Positions 1 through 5,185 of a DNA stretch of 8,300 nucleotides are shown here, one piece after another. The DNA is from Streptosporangiaceae bacterium (lineage in GTDB: Bacteria; Actinomycetota; Actinomycetes; Streptosporangiales; Streptosporangiaceae). The stretch covers positions 1 through 8,300 of the forward strand of contig JASHQP010000069.1 in the NCBI GenBank assembly GCA_030039095.1, in the 5' to 3' direction. Made by a program: the position numbers and the translations under genes. Under the pieces are notes generated by a model. It saw nothing but the letters and a program-made list of their open reading frames with translations, did not search any database and was not told the origin of the DNA. Positions within the stretch are counted from its first letter, which is position 1. Each line of letters opens with the position of its first letter.

Positions 1-88
1 CCTCGATCATCCGGTTAACGGCGTTGACGCCGCCCCCGCCGATACCGACGACCTTGATGACCGCCAAATAGTTCTGCGGTGCTGCCAC
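1..88 (-). CDS. ftsZ: Cell division protein FtsZ, N-terminal fragment (runs off the window)
   Basis: Only the first 29 codons are present. They begin at a GTG (88-86) and read MAAPQNYLAVIKVVGIGGGG followed by VNAVNRMIE. This is the near-invariant start of actinobacterial FtsZ: a short tail, the first beta strand, and the glycine-rich segment with VNAVNRM that contacts GTP in the tubulin-like fold. FtsZ is the cytoplasmic GTPase that polymerises into the Z-ring and recruits the divisome. The GTG was chosen because the MAAPQNYLAVIKV wording starts exactly there. A GGAAAGG (105-99) lies 10 bases upstream and is a plausible but long-spaced ribosome binding site; the GGAA and TTCC around it could pair and partly hide it. 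It follows ftsQ after a 298-base gap carrying promoter-like elements, so it is probably expressed both by read-through and from its own promoter(s). Confidence 0.97.
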   Translation of the reverse strand, partial: MAAPQNYLAVIKVVGIGGGGVNAVNRMIE

Positions 89-247
89 GAGGAGGGAACC
101 TTTCCGCTCGTTTGCCGTGTCGCGTTTCCGCCGGCCACCGTTGCCGCCAGTTACCTTGGCCAACCTCGGAAAACTACGTGTTAGCAGCTTGCCGAAATTC
201 GCCCCCAATAACATCGGCCAGGCACGTTGCACGGTTTCCAGCGAGTC

Positions 248-278
248 AACTCTCACCCTCAACTTGAGATTTAGAGTT
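248..278 (-). repeat. 31-base near-perfect palindrome upstream of ftsZ, possible operator
   Basis: Outer arms AACTCT (278-273) and AGAGTT (253-248) and inner arms CTCAA and TTGAG (268-264 and 262-258) are arranged symmetrically about a single central base at 263. Of 15 opposed pairs, 12 are Watson-Crick and one more is G-T. The element is AT-rich, has essentially no loop, and starts one base after a TTGACA hexamer. A centre without a loop fits a site for a dimeric DNA-binding protein better than a terminator, and no U-tract follows. Confidence 0.6.
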
Positions 279-285
279 ATGTCAA
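255..285 (-). promoter_or_regulatory. Candidate second ftsZ promoter with perfect -35 TTGACA
   Basis: A perfect TTGACA stands at 285-280 on the minus strand. No strong -10 follows at the usual distance; the nearest match is GAGGGT (260-255) after 19 bases. The hexamer sits directly against the 31-base palindrome, so a regulator bound there would cover the promoter core. The -10 is weak, so this call is tentative; the hexamer could instead belong to a regulator site. Confidence 0.3.
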
Positions 286-302
286 GCTGCCGATTAGTAC
301 GG

Positions 303-332
303 ACAGTAGGGTTGTCCGGCACCTGCGGTCAA
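303..332 (-). promoter_or_regulatory. Candidate ftsZ promoter (distal), TTGACC-18-TACTGT
   Basis: On the minus strand a -35-like TTGACC (332-327; five of six match TTGACA) is followed after 18 bases by TACTGT (308-303), which keeps the conserved T, A and final T of a -10 box. Transcription would start near 296 and leave an untranslated leader of about 200 bases that includes the palindrome at 248-278. The pair was found by eye and there is no start-site data. Confidence 0.4.
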
Positions 333-365
333 CTAACCGCGCCGCACCGGATCCCGTGTATTCCA

Positions 366-381
366 GCGGCGTGTCCACCGC
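366..381 (-). other. Small stem-loop just after the ftsQ stop
   Basis: On the transcript GCGGTG and CGCCGC can pair (six pairs, one G-U) around a GACA loop, five bases after the ftsQ stop codon. No run of U follows, so it is not a canonical intrinsic terminator. It could be an RNA 3'-end stabiliser or processing site, or simply chance in GC-rich DNA. Confidence 0.25.
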
Positions 382-386
382 GGATG

Positions 387-1208
387 TCACCCCCCGGTGA
401 CGGCGGTGTCCGGGGCGGCGACGTTGTAGAAGGTCGCGTTCGTGCGCATCAGGATGGTGAGCTCGGCGGCCTTTGCCGCGGGCCGGTCCGTGCCGCCCCA
501 CAGCACCGTGATCCCATGGCGCAGATCGAGCGTCACCGTGTCCGCCGATGGCGCGGTCACCGCCTGCACCCGCGCGCGGATCGAGGGCGGAAGCTGCCGC
601 AGCACGGTCACTGCCGCAGCAATCGCCGGGCTGCCGCGCAGCGAAGCCAGGTCGGCCGGGGCCGAGGCCAGCAGGGTGATCCCCGGCGGGCGGGCGGCCA
701 CCTGGCCGATCACGACGCCGAACCTGTCGACCAGCGCGAATCCCCCGCCAGAGGCCACCGCGAGCGCTGGCGTGCGCTCCGTGACCGCGATCACGACCGA
801 GTCCGGCCAGTGCCTGCTGACGCGCGCGGACTGGATCTGGGTGATCCGCTCGACCCGGCGGGCCACGGCCGAGGTGCTGATCCGGATGAGTGGCGTGCCC
901 GGGGCGATGCCCGCCGCCCGGAGCACCTGCGCCCGCTGCGCCGCCGGGGCGCCGGTGACCCGCACCGAACGGGCCACGAGCAGGGTCGATCCGAGCAGCG
1001 CCCAGACGGCCGCGGCCAGAATGGCCGCGGCGGTCAGCCCGAAGAACGCCGCCTTCCACGGCCCTCCCGGCCGTGACGGCCGGGCATCATCCCCGCGGCC
1101 GCCGGCGGTATCCCGGCGGCCGCCGGCGGGCTGTTCCCCGGTGGTCGCGGCGGCGCGTGGAACCATGGGCACGCGTGACCGGCCGCCCACGTCGTGTCCC
1201 GGGTTCAC
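387..1208 (-). CDS. ftsQ: Cell division protein FtsQ (DivIB), POTRA-domain divisome protein
   Basis: 273 residues, normal for actinobacterial FtsQ. A hydrophilic, Arg/Gly-rich cytoplasmic tail (about 1-50) precedes one membrane segment (about 52-76, AAFFGLTAAAILAAAVWALL). A POTRA domain follows (about 78-146), starting VARSVRVTGAPAA and including the APGTPLIRIS and HWPDSVVIAVTER wording typical of FtsQ. The beta domain runs to the end (about 147-270). FtsQ is a bitopic membrane protein that scaffolds the divisome through FtsB/FtsL-type partners. The GTG start (1208-1206) lies 6 bases after the murC stop, but no strong Shine-Dalgarno precedes it. An in-frame ATG at 1166-1164 (MVPRAAATTG) is an alternative that would shorten the tail by 14 residues. 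The tail contains a 21-base tandem duplication. Identity is firm; the start is not. Confidence 0.95.
   Translation of the reverse strand: MNPGHDVGGRSRVPMVPRAAATTGEQPAGGRRDTAGGRGDDARPSRPGGPWKAAFFGLTAAAILAAAVWALLGSTLLVARSVRVTGAPAAQRAQVLRAAGIAPGTPLIRISTSAVARRVERITQIQSARVSRHWPDSVVIAVTERTPALAVASGGGFALVDRFGVVIGQVAARPPGITLLASAPADLASLRGSPAIAAAVTVLRQLPPSIRARVQAVTAPSADTVTLDLRHGITVLWGGTDRPAAKAAELTILMRTNATFYNVAAPDTAVTGG
1089..1130 (-). repeat. Two-copy 21-base in-frame tandem repeat in ftsQ
   Basis: Positions 1089-1109 and 1110-1130 agree at 19 of 21 bases and share the exact 14-mer GCGGCCGCCGGCGG. In frame they encode PAGGRRD then TAGGRGD, a duplicated seven-residue unit in the cytoplasmic tail of FtsQ, before its membrane segment. 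It looks like a recent slippage or unequal-crossover duplication that preserved the reading frame. Confidence 0.8.
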
Positions 1209-1214
1209 CGGCGG

Positions 1215-2645
1215 TCACCCCGCGCGCTCTCGCAGCGCAGCGACGATCTTGGGGCCCAGCAGGGTGACGTCGCCGGCGCCCATGGTCAGCACCAGGTCAC
1301 CGGGTTTGGCCAGGCCAGCGATCACGTCGGGCACGGCCGCGGCGTTGGGCACGAACTGGGCCCGGCCGCCTGGAACCGCCGTCACGATCATCATTCCGGT
1401 GACGCCCGGCTCGGGATCCTCGCGGGCCGCGTAGACGTCGAGGACCAGCGCCTCGTCGGCGAGCCCGAGCGCCGCGCCGAACTCCGCGGCGAAGAACCGG
1501 GTCCGGCTGTACAGGTGCGGCTGGAACACGGCGATGACCTGCCCGCCGTCGGCCACCTCCCGGGCCGCGGTGAGGTCGGCCGCGATCTCGGTGGGATGGT
1601 GCGCATAGCAGTCGAGCACGCGCACCCCGTCGGCCTCGCCCTTGGGCTCCATGCGCCGGGCCACGCCGCGGTAGGCGGCGAGCCCGCTGGCCGCCAGCCC
1701 CGGGGACACGCCTAGCTCCACGGCCGTGGCGAACGCGGCGGTGGCGTTCAGCGCGTTGTGCCTGCCGGGAACGCCGATCGTCAGCGTGACGGGCTCCGGC
1801 GCCGCCGCCCGCCCCCCCGGATGCACGGTCAGCCGGGTGGCCATGCCGAGCCCGGTTACCCCGGTCACCCGGTAGTCCGCTTCGGGCGACTCGCCGTAGG
1901 TGCGTACCCGTACTTCCTCAGTACTGGCTACCGCCCCAGCGAGGGCCGCGGCGCGGGGGTCGTCCGCGCCGGCGACGAGAAGCCCGCCCTCGGGGAGCTT
2001 GCCGGCGAACTCGGCGAACGTCGCCTCGATCTCGGCCAGGTCCTTGTAGTTGTCCAGGTGCTCCGCCTCGATGCAGGTCACGATCGCGGCAGCCGGCGAC
2101 AGCATCAGGAACGACCCGTCGCTCTCGTCCGCCTCGGCCACGAACCAGTCGCCGGTGCCCTCGTCGGCGCCGAGGCCGGTCTCGGCGAGGACCCCGCCGA
2201 TCACGTACGACGGATCGGCGCCGCTGTGCCGCAGCACGGTGGTCACCATCGAGGTCGTCGTCGTCTTGCCGTGGGTGCCGGAGACCGCGATGCCTCGTTT
2301 GCCGGCCATGATCGAGGCCAGCGCCGCCGCCCGGGGAATGACCGGGATACCGAGCTGCCTCGCCGCGACGATCTCGAGGTTGCGGTCCCCGATGGCCGAC
2401 GGCGTCGTCACGACCGTGTCCACGCCGGCGACGTGCCCGGCCGCGTGCCCCACGTAGACGGTCGCGCCGAGCCGGGCGAGCTCGTCGAGCTGCGCCGACC
2501 CGGAGCGGTCGCTCCCGGACACCCAGACACCCCTGGCCAGCATGATGCGCGCGATCCCGGACATCCCGGCGCCGCCGATGCCGACGAAGTGCACCCGCCC
2601 CAGCCGGTCCAGCGGCACCGCCGGGACCGGCTCTACCAGGCCCAT
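1215..2645 (-). CDS. murC: UDP-N-acetylmuramate--L-alanine ligase MurC
   Basis: Cytoplasmic ATP-dependent ligase that adds L-alanine to UDP-MurNAc, the first peptide step of peptidoglycan precursor synthesis. 476 residues from the chosen ATG. The three Mur-ligase domains are visible: an N-terminal Rossmann-like domain with GIGGAGMSG (22-30) for UDP-MurNAc; a central ATPase domain with P-loop GTHGKTTTT (123-131), EADESDGSF (171-179) and EAEHLDNY (193-200); PGRHNALNA (293-301); and a C-terminal domain with DCYAHHPTEI (345-354) and FQPHLYSRT (374-382). The start is ATG at 2645, with GGGAGGAA well placed before it; an in-frame GTG ten codons upstream (2675) would put that Shine-Dalgarno inside the gene. 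It follows murG after 77 bases and precedes ftsQ by 6 bases. All catalytic motifs are intact. Confidence 0.97.
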   Translation of the reverse strand: MGLVEPVPAVPLDRLGRVHFVGIGGAGMSGIARIMLARGVWVSGSDRSGSAQLDELARLGATVYVGHAAGHVAGVDTVVTTPSAIGDRNLEIVAARQLGIPVIPRAAALASIMAGKRGIAVSGTHGKTTTTSMVTTVLRHSGADPSYVIGGVLAETGLGADEGTGDWFVAEADESDGSFLMLSPAAAIVTCIEAEHLDNYKDLAEIEATFAEFAGKLPEGGLLVAGADDPRAAALAGAVASTEEVRVRTYGESPEADYRVTGVTGLGMATRLTVHPGGRAAAPEPVTLTIGVPGRHNALNATAAFATAVELGVSPGLAASGLAAYRGVARRMEPKGEADGVRVLDCYAHHPTEIAADLTAAREVADGGQVIAVFQPHLYSRTRFFAAEFGAALGLADEALVLDVYAAREDPEPGVTGMMIVTAVPGGRAQFVPNAAAVPDVIAGLAKPGDLVLTMGAGDVTLLGPKIVAALRERAG

Positions 2646-2651
2646 GTCGCG

Positions 2652-2659
2652 TTCCTCCC
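2652..2659 (-). promoter_or_regulatory. murC ribosome binding site (decides the start)
   Basis: GGGAGGAA on the minus strand (2659-2652) lies 6-8 bases before the ATG at 2645. It is one of the best Shine-Dalgarno matches in the window and argues for that ATG over the in-frame GTG at 2675. Confidence 0.75.
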
Positions 2660-2697
2660 GCTCATCTCGGCCCACCCCCCAGCTCAGAGTTCATTCG

Positions 2698-2719
2698 CCC
2701 CACCCGCCCGCCCTAACCC
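2698..2719 (-). other. Predicted G-quadruplex motif in the murG-murC gap
   Basis: On the sense strand five G-runs, of 3, 3, 3, 3 and 4 bases, are separated by loops of TTA, C, C and T (2719-2698). A sixth run of four G lies seven bases upstream, overlapping the murG stop region (2730-2727). Four runs with one- to three-base loops satisfy the standard G-quadruplex pattern, and short loops favour stability. The motif would be in the mRNA, starting 3 bases after the murG stop and ending about 52 bases before the murC start. Motif presence is seen directly; folding and function are inference. Confidence 0.6.
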
Positions 2720-2722
2720 GGG

Positions 2723-3841
2723 CTAACCCCGCCCTGGCGGCCGCCGGCCCTCCCGGCGCCCGCCGCCCCGCATGATGTCCAGCACCGCGCCGGCGAGCCA
2801 GCGGTCGGCGTCCCTGCGGCCCGCTCCGGCCGCCGCCTGTGACATGGCGGCGACGAGCTCCGGGTCGAGCACGACGGGAAGCAGCGTTTCCGTGATCCAC
2901 GCCGGGCTCAGCGCAGCGTCGTCAACGATGATCCCACCGCCGACCTGCTCGATCGGCACCGCGTTCTTCCGCTGCTCGCCGTTGCCGTGCGGCAGCGGCA
3001 CGTAAGCGGCCGGCAGGCCGACCGCGGTGAGCTCGGCACAGGTCATCGCGCCCGCCCGGCACAGCGCGAAGTCGGCGGCCGCGTACGCGAGGTCCATCCG
3101 GTCGAGGTAGGGCAGGGTCACGTACGGCGTCTCACCCGCTGGCGGCGGGACCTCCACGTCCGAGCGGGGTCCCACGATGTGCAGGACCTGGACGCCCGCC
3201 GCCCGGATCCAGGGAGCCGCCGCGATCACGGCATGGTTCAGCGACCTCGCCCCCTGCGATCCCCCGGTGACCAGGAGCACCGGCAGGTCGGGGCGCAGCC
3301 CGAAGTGCGCGCGTGCCTTGTCACCCAGAGCGAGCCGGTCCAGGCCGGCTATCTCACGGCGGATCGGTATGCCGATGTAGGTGGCGTTCCCGAGCTTGGT
3401 CCCCGGCTGGCCGGTGAAGACGTGGCGGGTCAGCAGCACCCCGATGCGGTTTGCCAGCCCGGGGCGTGCGTTCGCCTCGTGCACGACGATCGAGATCCCG
3501 CGCCGCCTGGCGGCGAGGTAGGCGGGTGTGGCCACGTATCCGCCGAACCCGACGACCACCTCGGCCCCGACGCGATCCAGCGCCGCGGTCGTGGCGCCCA
3601 CCGCTCCGGCGAGACGCCCGGGCACCGACAGCAGCGTCGCGTTCACCGAGCGCGGCAGCGGGACCGCGGGTATCAGCGCGAGGTCATAGCCCCGCAGCGG
3701 CACCAGCCTGGTCTCCAGGCCGCGCTCGGTGCCCAGGCACGTGATCCGGATGCGCGGATCAGCGCGCCGCAGTGCGTCCGCGAGCGCCAGCGCTGGCTCG
3801 ATGTGGCCGGCCGTGCCACCTCCGGCGAGGACGACGGTCAT
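2723..3841 (-). CDS. murG: MurG, UDP-GlcNAc:lipid I N-acetylglucosamine transferase
   Basis: Peripheral membrane GT-B glycosyltransferase that adds GlcNAc to lipid I to form lipid II on the cytoplasmic face. 372 residues, usual length. The N-terminal acceptor domain opens at once with GGGTAGH (7-13), then [13 protein letters not shown] (99-111) and [12 protein letters not shown] (121-132). The C-terminal donor domain has [10 protein letters not shown] (193-202), [11 protein letters not shown] (261-271, with the Glu expected to hold the UDP-GlcNAc ribose) and [11 protein letters not shown] (284-294, with the conserved Gln). The last 14 residues (359-372) are a Gly/Arg-rich tail that may touch anionic lipids. 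The ATG start is preceded by GGGAGG and GAGG purine runs (3860-3850), and GGGTAGH sits at the normal distance from it. It follows ftsW after 57 bases and is probably on the same transcript. Confidence 0.97.
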   Translation of the reverse strand: MTVVLAGGGTAGHIEPALALADALRRADPRIRITCLGTERGLETRLVPLRGYDLALIPAVPLPRSVNATLLSVPGRLAGAVGATTAALDRVGAEVVVGFGGYVATPAYLAARRRGISIVVHEANARPGLANRIGVLLTRHVFTGQPGTKLGNATYIGIPIRREIAGLDRLALGDKARAHFGLRPDLPVLLVTGGSQGARSLNHAVIAAAPWIRAAGVQVLHIVGPRSDVEVPPPAGETPYVTLPYLDRMDLAYAAADFALCRAGAMTCAELTAVGLPAAYVPLPHGNGEQRKNAVPIEQVGGGIIVDDAALSPAWITETLLPVVLDPELVAAMSQAAAGAGRRDADRWLAGAVLDIMRGGGRREGRRPPGRG

Positions 3842-3898
3842 CGGCTGCCTCGCCTCCCTCCCCTTGACGTCGCACGGGCCCGGCCGGCGTGGCCCAGC

Positions 3899-5185
3899 TC
3901 AGCTGCGCCGCCCGGTCAGGCCAAGCCAGCTTAGGACGCGCAGCGCCGGGCCGGGGCCAGCAGCGGCGAGTGCCTGGCTCGCGCCGGGCTCCCGCTTCGC
4001 GAACGACATCAGCATGCCAAGCGCGACCAACGTCACCATCAGGGACGACAAACCCTCCGAAACGAGCGGCAGCGGCACCCCGGTGATGGGCAGCAGCCCG
4101 ATGACCGCGGCGATGTTGACCAGCGCCTGAACCACGATCCAGGCGGTCGCGGCGGCCGCGGCGAGGCGCATGAACGTGTCCGGTACCCGCCGGGCGATCC
4201 GGATCCCGGCGTAGGCCAGCCCGCCGTAGAGCAGGGTCACGCACAGCGTGCCGACCAGCCCCAGTTCCTCGCCGATCACCGCGAAGATGAAGTCGGTGGT
4301 GGACTCGGGAACCCATCCCCACTTCATCTTCCCCGCGCCGAGCCCGACCCCGAACCAGCCGCCCGAGCCGACCGCGGTCTTGCCCTCGAGCGTCTGCCAG
4401 CCGACGGTCAGGGAGTTGGCCTGCGGGTGCAGGAACCCGGTGATCCGGTCCAGCCGGTAGGACGCCACGATAACCAGGATGATCATCGCGAAGGCCATCA
4501 GCCCGAGCATGCCGATGAACAGCCTGCCCGGCGAGCCGATCACCCAGAGCAGCGCGAGGAAGATCACCAGCAGGATGAAGGTCGTGCCGAGGTCGTCGCC
4601 CAGCATCACCAGCATGCTGAGGATCGCGGCGCCGGGCAGCAGCGGGATCAGCAGGTGCCGCCACTCGGTGAGCTGGCGGTTCTTCTCCTTGCGGGCGAGC
4701 AGGTCGGCGCCCCAGAGCACGAACGCCAGCTTGGCGAACTCCGACGGCTGGATCTGGAACCCCATCAGCGGGATCCACCGCTCGCCGCCCTGGATGTCCT
4801 TGCCCACGGCCAGCACCAGCATCAGGCCGAGCACGGACGCCCCGACCATCGGATAGGCGGCCGCCCGGAACAGCGTCGGCGACGACTTCGCCGCGATCCA
4901 CATCAGCACCAGCCCGACCATGACGCCGATGAGCTGCTTCTGGAATCCCGCGTACGGGGACCCGCCCGCCTGGATGGCCGTGGCGGATGACGTCGAGAGC
5001 ACCATCACAAGGCCGAGGGCGAGCAGCAGCATCGTGATGCCGAGAATCAGGTAATAGGACGTGAGCGGCCGGTCGAGCAGCCGGAGCGCGCCCCGCACGC
5101 GGCCTGCTGCCGGCTGCGCTGTGACCGATCGCGCGGTGGCCGATCGCGCGGTGGCCGATCGCGCGGTGACCGAGGGCGCGGTCAC
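3899..5185 (-). CDS. ftsW: FtsW, septal SEDS peptidoglycan glycosyltransferase
   Basis: Polytopic membrane protein of the SEDS family that polymerises lipid II at the septum with a class B PBP partner (FtsI). 428 residues, with about ten hydrophobic segments from residue 43 to 396. SEDS landmarks: GGERWIPLMGFQIQPSEFAKLA region (133-154), GDDLGTTFIL (196-205), and PESTTDFIFAVIGEELG (293-309), whose Asp298 matches the essential Asp of SEDS polymerases. LPITGVPLPLVSEGLSSL follows at 365-382. The family usually reads S-x-G-G-S/T there, so Glu377 and Leu379 are somewhat unusual. The GTG start overlaps the murD stop (GTGA, 5185-5182) and GGAG lies five bases before it, so translation is probably coupled to murD. 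The first 25 residues are a five-residue tandem repeat. A GTG about 30 codons in is an alternative start with a weaker binding site. Confidence 0.96.
   Translation of the reverse strand: MTAPSVTARSATARSATARSVTAQPAAGRVRGALRLLDRPLTSYYLILGITMLLLALGLVMVLSTSSATAIQAGGSPYAGFQKQLIGVMVGLVLMWIAAKSSPTLFRAAAYPMVGASVLGLMLVLAVGKDIQGGERWIPLMGFQIQPSEFAKLAFVLWGADLLARKEKNRQLTEWRHLLIPLLPGAAILSMLVMLGDDLGTTFILLVIFLALLWVIGSPGRLFIGMLGLMAFAMIILVIVASYRLDRITGFLHPQANSLTVGWQTLEGKTAVGSGGWFGVGLGAGKMKWGWVPESTTDFIFAVIGEELGLVGTLCVTLLYGGLAYAGIRIARRVPDTFMRLAAAAATAWIVVQALVNIAAVIGLLPITGVPLPLVSEGLSSLMVTLVALGMLMSFAKREPGASQALAAAGPGPALRVLSWLGLTGRRS
5126..5185 (-). repeat. 15-base in-frame tandem repeat at the start of ftsW
   Basis: Four consecutive 15-base units (5185-5171, 5170-5156, 5155-5141, 5140-5126). 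The two inner copies are identical, GCCACCGCGCGATCG, and the flanking ones differ at a few bases. A fifth degenerate copy follows (5125-5111). The first unit contains the ftsW start codon. The encoded pentapeptides are MTAPS, VTARS, ATARS, ATARS and VTAQP, forming a Ser/Thr/Arg-rich cytoplasmic tail. Because 15 is a multiple of three, copy-number change would lengthen or shorten the tail without a frameshift. There are no spacers, so it is not CRISPR. Confidence 0.9.

Larger units (their letters stand above)
89..386 (-). other. ftsQ-ftsZ intergenic region, regulatory
   Basis: This 298-base stretch is the only long gap in the window, and I see no convincing gene in it. Base composition drops sharply: I count 60 G or C in the 120 bases from 181 to 300, about 50 percent, inside an otherwise very GC-rich locus. 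In transcription order it holds a small stem-loop just after the ftsQ stop, a TTGACC/TACTGT promoter-like pair, a TTGACA hexamer followed by a 31-base palindrome, a second TTGACT, and finally the ftsZ ribosome binding site. In Streptomyces the equivalent gap is known to carry several ftsZ promoters, including a developmentally controlled one. That this gap works the same way is inference. Confidence 0.7.

Noticed and set aside
366..381. Stem-loop after ftsQ as an intrinsic terminator
   Set aside because: It has only six pairs and no following U-run; listed only as a weak structural feature.
117..1076. Plus-strand open frame of 319 codons running through the ftsZ-ftsQ gap
   Set aside because: Most of it is antisense to ftsQ, and the part in the gap has no start signal or recognisable sequence; the gap looks regulatory.
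442..1434. Long plus-strand open frame of 330 codons across ftsQ and murC
   Set aside because: It is antisense to well-identified genes, Arg/Ala/Pro-rich in composition with no recognisable domain, and typical of shadow frames in very GC-rich DNA.
2673..2675. GTG as the murC start
   Set aside because: It has no good ribosome binding site and would place the strong GGGAGG inside the gene; the ATG at 2645 is better placed.
1758..2726. Plus-strand open frame of 322 codons opposite murC
   Set aside because: It lies almost wholly antisense to intact murC, and its His/Arg/Gly-rich low-complexity translation matches no family.
2987..3934. Plus-strand open frame of 315 codons opposite murG
   Set aside because: It is antisense to murG, with no motif, membrane segment or start signal.
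5111..5185. Short repeat array as a possible CRISPR
   Set aside because: The units are directly adjacent 15-mers with no spacers, and they encode part of FtsW.
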